NCBI GenBank assembly: GCA_964630925.1
Contig: CAZVZK010000021.1
Span: forward strand, 1 to 64,000
Direction: 5' to 3'
Origin: RGDT01 sp964630925
Lineage (GTDB): Bacteria; Planctomycetota; Planctomycetia; Gemmatales; Gemmataceae
Length of the DNA: 64,000 bases
The notes under the pieces are model-generated. The model was not told where the DNA came from. It made no database searches and saw only the letters and a program-made list of their open reading frames with translations. The translations under genes were made by a program, and so were the position numbers. Each line of letters opens with the position of its first letter. Position 1 is the stretch's first letter. This document shows positions 1 to 8,212 of the stretch, piece by piece.

Positions 1-327
1 CCGCCGGGGCCGTTCGCCGGCAGCAGCCGCGCCGCCCCCGCCCCGCCGCCCTCGCCGTTGCGCTTCGAGCGCATGGCCAGCCGCGCCACGGCCGGGCCGC
101 CCGTCGTGCGGGCCGCCGCCCCGGATAAGGTGCGCGTCCTGCTCATCAACGCCGAACGCAACAGCCTCCGCCACCGGCTCGTCACCGATGACACGGGCGG
201 GCTGACGGCCGACATCGCCGCCGGCGAGTGGCTCATCTACACCCAGAACGACGAGGGCGCCCTCACATTCCGCGGCAAGGTCCGGGCCTCCGAGGGCCGG
301 CCCACCCGCGTCGACCTGCCACGCTGA
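1..327 (+). CDS. C-terminal part of an unrecognised protein (5' end outside window)
   Basis: The frame is open from the first base to a TGA at 325-327, so this is probably the 3' end of a gene that begins upstream. The visible part starts with a Pro/Ala/Arg-rich stretch. A compact domain of about 70 residues follows, rich in beta-prone segments (DKVRVLLINAE, EWLIYTQNDEGALTFRGK). A TTG at 58 and an ATG at 73 could serve as internal starts, but neither has a clear Shine-Dalgarno sequence. I do not recognise the family. The C-terminal segment could be a small extracytoplasmic beta domain, which is inference only. Confidence 0.5.
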   Translation, partial: PPGPFAGSSRAAPAPPPSPLRFERMASRATAGPPVVRAAAPDKVRVLLINAERNSLRHRLVTDDTGGLTADIAAGEWLIYTQNDEGALTFRGKVRASEGRPTRVDLPR

Positions 328-361
328 GGCCGCGGGGTGGGCAGCGGGGCGATTCCTGATG

Positions 362-367
362 TATGAT
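362..367 (+). promoter_or_regulatory. Candidate -10 box (TATGAT) ahead of the deacetylase operon
   Basis: TATGAT matches the -10 consensus at 5 of 6 positions and lies 59 nt before the deacetylase start, in the only gap before the 427-4626 operon. No convincing -35 is visible at the expected distance, so this is a weak call. Confidence 0.3.
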
Positions 368-426
368 GGAATCAGCGGGGGCGGCGGCGGGCCGCCCCCT
401 TCCGTCATCCCGCGCACCCCGGCCTG

Positions 427-1341
427 ATGCCTGATAGCCTCCGCCTCATGAGGTCCGCGCTCTGCGCGGCCTACAAGCACTCCGGGGCGATGGCCCTCCA
501 CGAGGGCGTCGCGCGCCTGCTCGGCCAGCAATTCCTCTCCATCCTCCTCTTCCACCGCGTCACCGATGCCATCCCCGAGGACGGCCTCACCATCCACCCC
601 GAACGTTTCGCCCGCATCGCCTCCCTCCTCCGGCGCCGCTTCCGTGTCGTCCCCCTCGCCGAGATCTTCCGCCTCGTCCGCGAACGGCTGCCCATGCCCC
701 AACGCACCGTCGCCATCACCTTCGACGACTGCTACCTCGACAACCTCGCCGCCGCCCGCGTGCTCTCCGATCACGGCCTGCCGGCCACCTTCTTCCTGCC
801 CACCGCCTACGTAGGCACCGCCCGCCGCTTCGCCTGGGATGAACACCTCCCGCCCATGCCGAACCTTACGTGGGACCAGGTGCGCGAGATCGCCGCCCTC
901 GGCCACGACGTCGGCTCGCACACCGTCAACCATGTCAACATGGGTGAGGTCCCCGCCGACGTGGCGGCGTACGAGCTGACCCGCTCCCGCGAGATCCTCC
1001 AGGAGCGTGTCGGACGCCCCGTGCGTCACTTCGCCTACCCCTTCGGGGGCCCCAACAACCTCCGGCCCGAATACCTCCCCCTGATCATCGAGGCCGGCTA
1101 TGAAGGCGCCGTCTCCGCCTTCGGGGGCTTCGTCCGCCCAGGCACGGATTTCCACGTCCTGCCCCGGGAAGCCGTGCCATACTTCAAGAGCCTGGACTAC
1201 CTGGAGATGCACCTGTCCGGGTGCCTCCACTGGCTGTACTGGTTCCGCGGCCGCGACCAAGCACTCCGCGCCGCGCCCTCCCCCTACTCCGGCCTCACGA
1301 TGGCCCCCCCGCGCCCCGCCTCCGGGACGCACCACGGATAA
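427..1341 (+). CDS. Polysaccharide deacetylase (NodB-like, CE4) family protein
   Basis: A 304-residue carbohydrate-esterase-4 type protein, predicted to remove acetyl groups from an N-acetylated glycan. The NodB metal site is visible: Asp-Asp in TFDD (residues 100-101) and HxxxH in SHTVNH (His165, His169). The segment HFAYPFGGP follows the usual R/P motif. There is no clear signal peptide. A second ATG at codon 8 (448) is an alternative start. Eight bases separate it from an acyltransferase gene, and the next two junctions overlap, so 427-4626 reads as one transcript. Deacetylases of this type occur in exosortase-linked exopolysaccharide clusters, which fits the PEP-CTERM-like gene downstream. 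The substrate is not known. Confidence 0.85.
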   Translation: MPDSLRLMRSALCAAYKHSGAMALHEGVARLLGQQFLSILLFHRVTDAIPEDGLTIHPERFARIASLLRRRFRVVPLAEIFRLVRERLPMPQRTVAITFDDCYLDNLAAARVLSDHGLPATFFLPTAYVGTARRFAWDEHLPPMPNLTWDQVREIAALGHDVGSHTVNHVNMGEVPADVAAYELTRSREILQERVGRPVRHFAYPFGGPNNLRPEYLPLIIEAGYEGAVSAFGGFVRPGTDFHVLPREAVPYFKSLDYLEMHLSGCLHWLYWFRGRDQALRAAPSPYSGLTMAPPRPASGTHHG

Positions 1342-1349
1342 GCCCACGC

Positions 1350-2540
1350 ATGGCCACCGCCTCCGTCCCTAAACGACCCGCCCCCCCGACACCGCACGAG
1401 GCCGCCGGCGCCTGGCGTGCCCTCACCCTCACGACCCCCGATCAGCTCGCCCCCCACACCGCCGCCTGGCAGGATCTCGCCCGCAACTCCGCCGAGCCCA
1501 ACGCCTTCTACGAGCCCTGGCTCCTGCTGCCCGCCTGGCGCCGCCTCGGCCCCGACCTCCGCGTCGTCCTCGTCCTCGGCCCCGACGGCGGGTTGCACGG
1601 CTTCTTCCCCTTCCTCGCCCGCCGGCCGCTCCCGTTCTTGCCCCTCACCGTCCTGGAGTCGTGGCGGCACGATTACGGCTTCCTCACCACCCCGCTCCTC
1701 CGCAAGGGAGAGGCCACGGCGGTCCTCGAGACCCTGTTCCAGTGGTTCCGCCGCTCCCCCCATGGCGCCGCCCTGTGGCGTCTGCCGCTCGCCTCCGCCG
1801 ACGGCCCGTTCCGCCACGCGCTCGCCGAGGCGTGCCGCCGCCATCACCGCCCCTCGTTCGAGGCCGACGCCTACCCCCGCGCCCTCATGCAGAGGGCCGC
1901 CGGAGCAGACGAGTACCTGGAGAACGCCCTCGCCAAGAAGCGCCTCCGCGAGGTGCGCCGCAAGGACCGCGCCCTCGCCGCCAGGGGCCGCTACGAGCAC
2001 CGCGCCCTCGCCCGGGGCGAAGACACGACGAGGTGGGCCGACGACTTCCTCGCCCTGGAGGGCGCCGGCTGGAAGGGCCGCGACGGCACCGCCATCGCCG
2101 GTGACCCCGCCCACGCCGCGTTCTTCCGGGAGATGCTCGCCGGCGCCCACGCCGCCGGACGCCTGCAATTCCTCGGGCTGTACCTCGACGGGCGGCCCAT
2201 CGCCTTGAAGGTGAACTTCCTCGCGCCGCCGGGCGCGTTCGCGTTCAAGATCGCCTTCGACGAGACGCTGCACTCCCAGTCGCCCGGCGTCGTGCTGGAG
2301 GCCGACAACGTCGAACGGTTCCACGCCGACCCGGCCCTGAGATGGATGGACTCGTGCGCGATGCCGGGCCACCCGATGATCGACAAGCTGTGGACGGAGC
2401 GCCGCCTCGTCCACGACCTGTGGGTCGCCACGGGCCGCACCCCCGGCGACCTGCTCGTCTCGCTGATGCCCCTGGGCCGCTGTCTGAAACGCTGCTTCTC
2501 CCGCCCCGCCGCCCCGCCGCCCGAGGAGAGTCACGAATGA
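1350..2540 (+). CDS. FemAB/CelD-like GNAT-fold acyltransferase
   Basis: A protein of 396 residues if the ATG at 1350 is used; the frame is open further upstream, but that would overlap the deacetylase. The central and C-terminal parts resemble the Acetyltransf_6 (BcsL/CelD/FemAB-related) group. They show a basic helix with KKRLREVRRKDR, the WKGRDGTAI segment, and a core around the phrase GLYLDGRPIALKVNF. Family members transfer acyl or aminoacyl groups in envelope or exopolysaccharide assembly. The stop overlaps the next start (ATGA), indicating translational coupling. The acyl donor and acceptor cannot be inferred. Confidence 0.75.
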   Translation: MATASVPKRPAPPTPHEAAGAWRALTLTTPDQLAPHTAAWQDLARNSAEPNAFYEPWLLLPAWRRLGPDLRVVLVLGPDGGLHGFFPFLARRPLPFLPLTVLESWRHDYGFLTTPLLRKGEATAVLETLFQWFRRSPHGAALWRLPLASADGPFRHALAEACRRHHRPSFEADAYPRALMQRAAGADEYLENALAKKRLREVRRKDRALAARGRYEHRALARGEDTTRWADDFLALEGAGWKGRDGTAIAGDPAHAAFFREMLAGAHAAGRLQFLGLYLDGRPIALKVNFLAPPGAFAFKIAFDETLHSQSPGVVLEADNVERFHADPALRWMDSCAMPGHPMIDKLWTERRLVHDLWVATGRTPGDLLVSLMPLGRCLKRCFSRPAAPPPEESHE

Positions 2541-3421
2541 GTGCCGCCGTCCTGTCCGTGCCATCCGGCCGGCCCCTCGAGCTGGAGGCGGGCCCGTTCC
2601 ACGAGAACTTCGGCCGCCGCGCCTACCCCGTGAAGCACAACCTCGCCGGCCACCCGCTCTTCGACATCGGGCGGCTCCTCCAGCTAGCGCGTTCCCTGCC
2701 GCCCGACCGCGTCGAGTACAACGCCGGCGACATGCCAATCGGCATCGACCCGAGCCTCACGCCCCGGACCGGCCTCAGCCCAGAAGAGACGATCCGCCGC
2801 ATCGCCGAGTGCAAGTCGTGGATGGTGCTCAAGAACGTGGAGCGCGACCCCGAGTTCGGCGCCCTCCTCAACACGTGCCTGAGCGACGTGGAGGCGATGG
2901 GCCACGCCGACGCCCGCCTGATCGACCACCGCGAGGCCTTCATCTTCCTGTCGTCGCCGGGCGCCGTCACGCCCTACCACATGGATCCTGAGTGGAACTT
3001 CCTCCTCCAGATCCGCGGCTCGAAGTTCATGACCGTCTTCCCCGCCGACGACCGCACCCTGCTCGGCGAGGTGGAGTTGGAGCGATTCTACAGCGGGGCG
3101 CACCGCAACCTCGTCTACAAGGACGAGTACGCCTCGCGCGGCAGGCTCTTCGAGATGGGCCCCGGCGACGGCGTCCACGTCCCCGTCACCGCGCCGCACT
3201 GGGTCAAGGTCGGGCCGGAGGTGTCGGTGTCGTTCAGCATCACCTTCCAGACCCGCGTCAGCGAGCGTCGCGGCATCATCTATCGCGTCAACCACGCCCT
3301 GCGCGAACGCGGCCTGTCTCCGCCGCCCGTCGGCTCGTCGCCCTGGCGCGACGCCCTGAAATACCAGGGCTACCGCGTCATGCGGCGTATCCGCCGCTTC
3401 CTCGGACACAAAGAGGGGTGA
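2537..3421 (+). CDS. JmjC/cupin_8-like Fe(II)/2-oxoglutarate oxygenase-type protein
   Basis: A 294-residue protein with a C-terminal double-stranded beta-helix of the cupin_8/JmjC type. An HxD pair (His148, Asp150 in PYHMDPEW) and a distal histidine (His221 in TAPHWVKVG) match the iron-binding triad of this fold. About 130 residues precede the domain. It overlaps its upstream partner by ATGA and its downstream partner by GTGA, so it is produced together with two acyltransferases. Known relatives hydroxylate proteins or small molecules. Here the context suggests modification of an envelope glycan or of a lipid- or amino-acid-linked precursor, which is inference. With all three ligands present it is probably catalytically competent. 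Confidence 0.75.
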   Translation: MSAAVLSVPSGRPLELEAGPFHENFGRRAYPVKHNLAGHPLFDIGRLLQLARSLPPDRVEYNAGDMPIGIDPSLTPRTGLSPEETIRRIAECKSWMVLKNVERDPEFGALLNTCLSDVEAMGHADARLIDHREAFIFLSSPGAVTPYHMDPEWNFLLQIRGSKFMTVFPADDRTLLGEVELERFYSGAHRNLVYKDEYASRGRLFEMGPGDGVHVPVTAPHWVKVGPEVSVSFSITFQTRVSERRGIIYRVNHALRERGLSPPPVGSSPWRDALKYQGYRVMRRIRRFLGHKEG

Positions 3422-4626
3422 CCTTGACGGCCGTGATCCTGAAACCTGCCCGCCCCGGCGCCCGCGTCCTGACGTCCGCCGACGCCGCCGCGGCCCTGGT
3501 GCCCGAGTGGGAAGGCCTGCTCTCGCGCTCCGCCTGCGACGTGCCGTTCCTTTCCCCCCAGTGGCTCCTGCCGTGGTGGCGTGTCTTCGGCCACCTCGGT
3601 GGCCGCAGGCCCGCCGTGATGCCCGTCGAGGAGTCGGGCCGACTCATCGGCCTGGCCCTGCTCTCGTTCCGCTGGCACCGATATCGCCCGGGCCTGCCCT
3701 TCCGCCGTGTGGAGCTGTGGGGCAGCGGTGAGGACGAGCGCGACAGCATCTGTTCTGACTACCTGAACGTCATCGCAGAGAAGGACCGCGAGCCCACGGT
3801 GGCGTCGGCGTTCGCCCGCGCCCTGGCCCGTTGTATGGACGCCTGGCATGAGATGGTGGTGCCCCTCATGGACACCACGCACCCCATGCCGGCGCTCCTC
3901 GTGCGCGAATTCCGCGCGCTGGGCTTAGAGGCCGAGCTGACGCCGACGACGGAGGCGCCCTACATCCCGCTGCCGACGACGTGGGAGGCGTACCTGGCGG
4001 GCCTTGACCGCAAGGACCGTTACCTCATCAAGAGGTCGCAGCGCGACTTCGACGACTGGGCGGCAGGGTCGTCCGTCGTGCATGAGGCCAGCTCGGAGGC
4101 CGAGATCGAGAAGGGCGCGGCGGTCCTCCGGTCGCTGCACGGGGAGCGCTGGGAGGGCACGGGGGGCGGGACCTTCCGCTCGCCGCGCTTCCTTGAGTTC
4201 CACGGGCACGCGATGCGCGCGATGCTCCGCGCGGGCGGGCTGCGCCTGACCTGGCTGACGGTGCGTGGCGAGCCGGCCGCGGCCATGTACAGCGTGGCGC
4301 GGGGGGGGAAGGTGGCCTTCTACCAGTGCGGCAGGAGGCTGGACGTGCCCAAGGGGGTGCGTCCGGGCGGGGTGCTGCTGTACCACGCCATCCGCCGGGC
4401 CATCGAGGCGGGCGAGAAGGAGTTCGACTTCCTCGGCGGCGAGGCGGTGTACAAGAGACAACTGGCGTCGGCGGCGCGTCCGCTGGCGCAGCTGCGTGTC
4501 GTGCGGCCGGGCTGGCGCGAGTCGGCGCGGCGTCTGCTGGAGTGGGGGAAGGGGCTGTTGCGCGGGTTGTTTCGTCCGCGCCAGCCACAGGCGCCTGAGG
4601 ACACCCCCGGCGCCGACCCCGGTTGA
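3418..4626 (+). CDS. FemAB/CelD-like GNAT-fold acyltransferase (second copy in operon)
   Basis: A 402-residue protein if the GTG at 3418, which overlaps the previous stop as GTGA, is used; a TTG at 3424 is an alternative. The signature near the C-terminus (EFDFLGGEAVYKRQLA) is typical of Acetyltransf_6 proteins, and residues around RKDRYLIKRSQRDF form the usual basic helix. It is only distantly similar to the acyltransferase encoded at 1350, so the operon carries two different enzymes of the class. A run of eight G residues lies near 4302. It is the last gene of the operon; about 250 bases follow before the secreted protein gene. Confidence 0.75.
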   Translation: MTLTAVILKPARPGARVLTSADAAAALVPEWEGLLSRSACDVPFLSPQWLLPWWRVFGHLGGRRPAVMPVEESGRLIGLALLSFRWHRYRPGLPFRRVELWGSGEDERDSICSDYLNVIAEKDREPTVASAFARALARCMDAWHEMVVPLMDTTHPMPALLVREFRALGLEAELTPTTEAPYIPLPTTWEAYLAGLDRKDRYLIKRSQRDFDDWAAGSSVVHEASSEAEIEKGAAVLRSLHGERWEGTGGGTFRSPRFLEFHGHAMRAMLRAGGLRLTWLTVRGEPAAAMYSVARGGKVAFYQCGRRLDVPKGVRPGGVLLYHAIRRAIEAGEKEFDFLGGEAVYKRQLASAARPLAQLRVVRPGWRESARRLLEWGKGLLRGLFRPRQPQAPEDTPGADPG

Positions 4627-4699
4627 GAGGACGCCCGCCCGGCGATTATGCCGTGGCCTGATTCAGATAGCCGCCGGGGAGAAAATCGGCGGCGGATGC

Positions 4700-4730
4700 T
4701 TGACAGGTGGGCGGGTCGTTCGTGTAGGAT
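4700..4730 (+). promoter_or_regulatory. Sigma70-type promoter TTGACA-N19-TAGGAT
   Basis: A perfect -35 (4700-4705) and a TAGGAT -10 (4725-4730) lie 166-196 nt upstream of the secreted PEP-CTERM-like gene. The 19-nt spacing is longer than ideal. The same TAGGAT box recurs at 15904 and 43506 with a 17-nt spacer, which supports it. Confidence 0.55.
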
Positions 4731-4895
4731 GAAGAGGCTTATTGCAGCGAGTCGTCCGCCGTCCCCCAACGGCGGCCCTCCGAAACAGGTTCTTGGCCGG
4801 ACGGGGCGTCCACTCCCTCACGGGGCGCACCTCACGAGCTGGATCTCGCTGGCAGGCTCGGGTGGTCCGTAAGGATTGACATGAGAGGAGATGCC

Positions 4896-6524
4896 ATGAG
4901 AACCATGAATCGAAGCGGCGTGATGCTGCGGGCGGCCGCCTTCGTCCTGGGCCTCGCCGCCGCCGCCCAGGCCGGCCCGCTGCCTGATTTCACCGGCTAC
5001 ACACGCGTCGGCCACCAGGCCGCGCCCCCCAAGGGCAAGGCCGGCGTGCCGGTCAAGGAAGCCCGCGCCTTCGGGACGACCATCTATTACATGGTCTTCG
5101 ACCAGAAGGCCGAGGGCCACAAGACCGTCCCCGGCGACACCTGGGGCACCGGGATCAAGGACCTCGACGTCGGCTTCGTGTCGGGACGCGGCAACGACCG
5201 CGGCCGGCTCGACACCAAGGCCCGCTACCTGTACCTGTATCAGATCGTCAACGACTCCGGGCGTGAGGCCTCCGTCAAGGACGCCTCCATCCGCCTCCTC
5301 GTCCCCATCGACGAGATCACGAGCTGGGGTCACTTCGCCAACCGCAAGCGGACCGACAAGGGCATGGTGGGCGTCACCGGCGTCGGCTTCACCGCCCCCT
5401 CCGCCGGCAAGGCCAAGGGCGACGTGATGCCCGTCTCCACCGCCCACCCCGGCACGAACGACGCCTCGCGCGTCTACCGCTCGCCGGCCCCGGCGGTCAC
5501 GGCGAAGAACGTCTTCGGCCTGGCCCGCATCGCCCTCGGCGACACCGCCCCGGTCGTGACGGGCGACGCCGACGCCGGCACCGAGCCGGACGTGGTGACG
5601 ATCGTCGTCAACGCCGAGCGCAGCAACCGCGGCACCGACACGGGCGTGGTGCGTATCCCGCTCATCAACGACGCCGAACGCGACGCCGCCCTCGATGACC
5701 CGCGAGACCGCGACCGCCTGCGTGGCACCACCCGCGAGCGCGCCTCGTACCTGCGGGCCTACTGGGCCGACAACGGCGTGCGCCCGCAGATGCGTTCGAC
5801 CATCTTCGGCTTCACCTCGGACATCCCGCCGGTGATCGAGGAGACCATCGTCACGGGCCGCCCCCTGGCGGTCGGCGTGGCCGGCGGCGAGGTCGACGGC
5901 CCCGGCGACATCGCCCCCGCGGCCGGCGTCCTCGACGCCATCCGCAGCGGCATCATCCCCGTCCAGGGCGCGGTGCCCACGCCATATATCGCCCCCGCGA
6001 GTGGCGGCCGCACCGGCCCCACGGGCGGCCCCAGCGGTGACCTGGGCGGCGTGTCGGGCGGCGGCCTCGGCGGCCTGCCCGCCGGCTTCGGCGCCGGCGG
6101 CGGCGCCGCCGGCTTCAACGCCCAGCAGCCGTTCAGCCGCCCCAGCGTGGCCAGCGGAGGCGGCTTCGGCGCCGGCGGCGGCCTCGGCGGCGGCAGCGGC
6201 AATGGCGACTCCGGGTCGGATACCGGCACAGGCCAGGACCAGAACCAGGGCACGACGACGGGCACCAACCTCGTCAATAACGTCAGCGTCAACGTCAACC
6301 AGACGCAGACGCAGGTACAGACCCAGGTGCAGACTCAGAATCAGAACCAGAACCAGAATCAGAACCAGAACGGCGACTGCGGCTGTAAGCCAGACGGCAA
6401 CGTGGTGCCGATCCCGGCCGCCTGGCTGCTGGGCCTGCTCGGCTTGCCGGCGTTCTACTTCATCGGCCGCCGCAAGCCCGGGACGCCAGCCGAGGGCGGC
6501 AGCGACACCACCCCCGCCGCCTGA
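4896..6524 (+). CDS. Secreted surface protein with Gly-rich and Gln/Asn-rich linkers and a PEP-CTERM-like sorting tail
   Basis: About 542 residues. The ATG at 4896 has AGGAG five bases upstream; an in-frame ATG at 4881 is possible. An N-terminal signal peptide (hydrophobic, ending AAAAQAG) precedes a soluble domain of about 300 residues with Val/Asp-rich strands. A Gly-rich stretch (6001-6210) follows, then a strictly alternating Gln tract with Asn/Thr/Val partners (about 6297-6372) and a Cys-containing hinge (DCGCKPDG). The C-terminus is VPIPAAW followed by a hydrophobic helix and GRRK, matching the VPxP variant of exosortase signals. It would be exported and anchored or released by an exosortase encoded elsewhere. 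A strong terminator follows. Confidence 0.7.
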   Translation: MRTMNRSGVMLRAAAFVLGLAAAAQAGPLPDFTGYTRVGHQAAPPKGKAGVPVKEARAFGTTIYYMVFDQKAEGHKTVPGDTWGTGIKDLDVGFVSGRGNDRGRLDTKARYLYLYQIVNDSGREASVKDASIRLLVPIDEITSWGHFANRKRTDKGMVGVTGVGFTAPSAGKAKGDVMPVSTAHPGTNDASRVYRSPAPAVTAKNVFGLARIALGDTAPVVTGDADAGTEPDVVTIVVNAERSNRGTDTGVVRIPLINDAERDAALDDPRDRDRLRGTTRERASYLRAYWADNGVRPQMRSTIFGFTSDIPPVIEETIVTGRPLAVGVAGGEVDGPGDIAPAAGVLDAIRSGIIPVQGAVPTPYIAPASGGRTGPTGGPSGDLGGVSGGGLGGLPAGFGAGGGAAGFNAQQPFSRPSVASGGGFGAGGGLGGGSGNGDSGSDTGTGQDQNQGTTTGTNLVNNVSVNVNQTQTQVQTQVQTQNQNQNQNQNQNGDCGCKPDGNVVPIPAAWLLGLLGLPAFYFIGRRKPGTPAEGGSDTTPAA

Positions 6525-6545
6525 TGACGGGCCTGACTCAGAACG

Positions 6546-6585
6546 GGCCGCCCGAGGGATACTCCCCATCCCTCGGGCGGCCTTT
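6546..6585 (+). terminator. Intrinsic terminator after the secreted protein gene
   Basis: Perfect 15-bp stem (6546-6560 with 6568-6582, GGCCGCCCGAGGGAT and its complement), 7-nt loop, then TTTGTT. It lies 21 nt after the stop codon and can serve the plus-strand transcript. Confidence 0.85.
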
Positions 6586-6667
6586 GTTCGTTGGGCTTAG
6601 ACGTTCCCGTTCATCCGGGGGTGGGAATGAGACAGAAGTAGACAGGTGGGATGGCCGGGTGGTGCGG

Positions 6668-6734
6668 ATTGCATTGCATTGCACCCCCCCCAGGCACCCC
6701 TTGAAATGCAAATTCGTGGCGGGATTTGCATTTC
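6668..6734. repeat. Dispersed intergenic element: TTGCA words plus an 11-bp inverted repeat
   Basis: This lies in the 325-bp convergent gap 6525-6849, which otherwise holds only the terminator. An ATTGC/TGCAT tandem (6668-6683) is followed by eight or nine C residues, then GAAATGCAAAT (6703-6713) and its exact complement ATTTGCATTTC (6724-6734) around a 10-nt loop. A related arrangement (TGCAATGCAATGCA next to a G run and GGGATTTGC) occurs in opposite orientation near 63890-63945. Confidence 0.55.
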
Positions 6735-6849
6735 ACGGCGAGTGGTCAGGCCACCCACTCCCGTGCCGTGGCCGCCCTCCACGTCTCATTTTGTCTAACC
6801 CCACAGGTCGGGTGAACGGCTACAGTTAGACGAGCCGGCCATGCGGCTG

Positions 6850-8004
6850 TCACCACGCCAGCGCCAGCCGGTAGAGGATCTCCGCAGCCGCCTCGACCTG
6901 CGCCAGCTCCACCCACTCGTCCTTCGTGTGCGCCTGTGCGATGTCGCCGGGCCCGAACACCACCGCCGGCACCCCCGCGACCGCCAGCGTCGAGGCGTCC
7001 GTACCGTACGGCACCGCCCCCACCGAGTGCCGCCCACGCACCGTGTCGATCACCGAGCCGAGCTTCGCCGTCAGCCCCGCCGACAGGTCGTTCGCCAGCG
7101 CCGGGCAGTACAGGTACGGCTCGCTCACCTCGAACGGCACGTCGGGGGCGTGGGCCTTCAGGTACGCCGCGAGCTGGCCTGGCGCGGCGAGTGGGCTCTC
7201 GCCGGGGATCAGGCGGCGGTCGATCTCCGCCTGGCAGTGGTCCGGGACGATGTTCACGCTCGACCCGCCGGTGATCGTCCCGACGCTCATCGTCGGCGGC
7301 CCCAGACGCGGCGCCGGCGGCGACGCCGACAGCTCCTCGGCATACTTCTCCGCCAGCGCGAGAAGCCTGCCCATGCGGTAAATGGCGTTCACGCCGCGGT
7401 CAGGCCGCGAGCTGTGGCAGGCGACGCCGCGCGTCGTCAGCACCCACCGCGCCACGCCCTTGTGGGCGTCCACGATGTCCAGGCCCGTCGGCTCCGCCAC
7501 CACCGCGCCGATCGGCCCCGGCACGCCGCCCGTCAGGTCGTCCTTCGCCAGACGCTGCACGCCGAGGAACGTGAACTCCTCGTCCACGGTGCAGGCCAGG
7601 ACGACGCGGGCCGACCGCTCGGGCTTCTCGCGGCACAGGCGCAGGAACGCCGACAGCATCGACGCCATCCCGCCCTTCACGTCGCACGCCCCGCGGCCAT
7701 ACAGCCGCCCGCCGCGCACCTCGGCCCCGAACGGGTCGATGGTCATGCCATCGACGGGCACCACGTCCTGATGAACCTCCAACACGAGCGTCCCTGTGGG
7801 GCGTGGAGGGGTGAACGTCGCCACGACGTTCTCGCGCTGCGGGGCGATCGGCTGGCGGCGCACCTCGGCGTGGGGGCGCAGCAGTGCCTCCAGGTGCGCG
7901 GTGACGGCGTGCTCGTAGTGCTGAGGGGAGGTGGCGGAGCGGCCCATCGGGTTGATGGAGGGGATGCGCACCAGGTCGCGCAGAATGGTGGCGGTGTCGG
8001 ACAT
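6850..8004 (-). CDS. M20-family metallopeptidase (ArgE/DapE/acetylornithine deacetylase-like)
   Basis: A 384-residue zinc amidohydrolase. The di-metal ligands and catalytic residues are present: HQD, GACDVKGG with the bridging Asp, the catalytic pair in VDEEFT, AEPT, and a late His in AQAHTKDEW. A dimerisation domain lies in the middle (TRGVACHSSRPDRGVNAI). It would hydrolyse an N-acyl amino acid or small peptide in the cytoplasm. The sequence alone does not separate ArgE, DapE and broader M20A members. It is convergent with the secreted protein gene and divergent from sucC; a hairpin of CTCACCCC words sits just upstream of its start. Confidence 0.85.
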   Translation of the reverse strand: MSDTATILRDLVRIPSINPMGRSATSPQHYEHAVTAHLEALLRPHAEVRRQPIAPQRENVVATFTPPRPTGTLVLEVHQDVVPVDGMTIDPFGAEVRGGRLYGRGACDVKGGMASMLSAFLRLCREKPERSARVVLACTVDEEFTFLGVQRLAKDDLTGGVPGPIGAVVAEPTGLDIVDAHKGVARWVLTTRGVACHSSRPDRGVNAIYRMGRLLALAEKYAEELSASPPAPRLGPPTMSVGTITGGSSVNIVPDHCQAEIDRRLIPGESPLAAPGQLAAYLKAHAPDVPFEVSEPYLYCPALANDLSAGLTAKLGSVIDTVRGRHSVGAVPYGTDASTLAVAGVPAVVFGPGDIAQAHTKDEWVELAQVEAAAEILYRLALAW

Positions 8005-8011
8005 GGCGGGG

Positions 8012-8071
8012 ACTACCTCACCCCAACACCCTCTCCGACGCGGAGAGAGAGAGGGTTAGGGGTGAGGTAGT
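8012..8071. repeat. Inverted repeat of CTCACCCC-type words
   Basis: The left arm 8012-8037 pairs with 8041-8071, imperfect but over most of its length, with a very short loop. It is the same word family as the larger inverted repeat at 44765-44957. It lies 8 nt from the peptidase start codon, so on the minus-strand mRNA it would form a 5' leader hairpin unless transcription starts inside it. Confidence 0.7.
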
Positions 8072-8174
8072 GACCGGGGCCGAATTGTGAAGCCCTCCAC
8101 GAGCGTGAGCGGCTTGGCTGTTGGCGTCGGTGGACGGCGGATGCAAGGGCGGTGGCTGGGCGGGGGCGGCCTCG

Positions 8175-8180
8175 TATGAT
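8175..8180 (+). promoter_or_regulatory. Candidate -10 box (TATGAT) for sucC
   Basis: TATGAT (5 of 6 to consensus) lies 33 nt before the sucC start. No clear -35 is present 17 nt upstream. The same hexamer precedes the deacetylase operon at 362. Confidence 0.35.
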
Positions 8181-8212
8181 GACCGTCAAGGCATCATCCA
8201 GGGGCAGCGCGC

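Noticed and set aside
1284..2738. 484-codon minus-strand frame
   Set aside because: Shadow of the first acyltransferase gene, no motifs, would conflict with the overlapping operon.
4818..6569. 583-codon minus-strand frame
   Set aside because: Antisense to the secreted protein gene, Ala/Gly/Asp-rich and motif-free.
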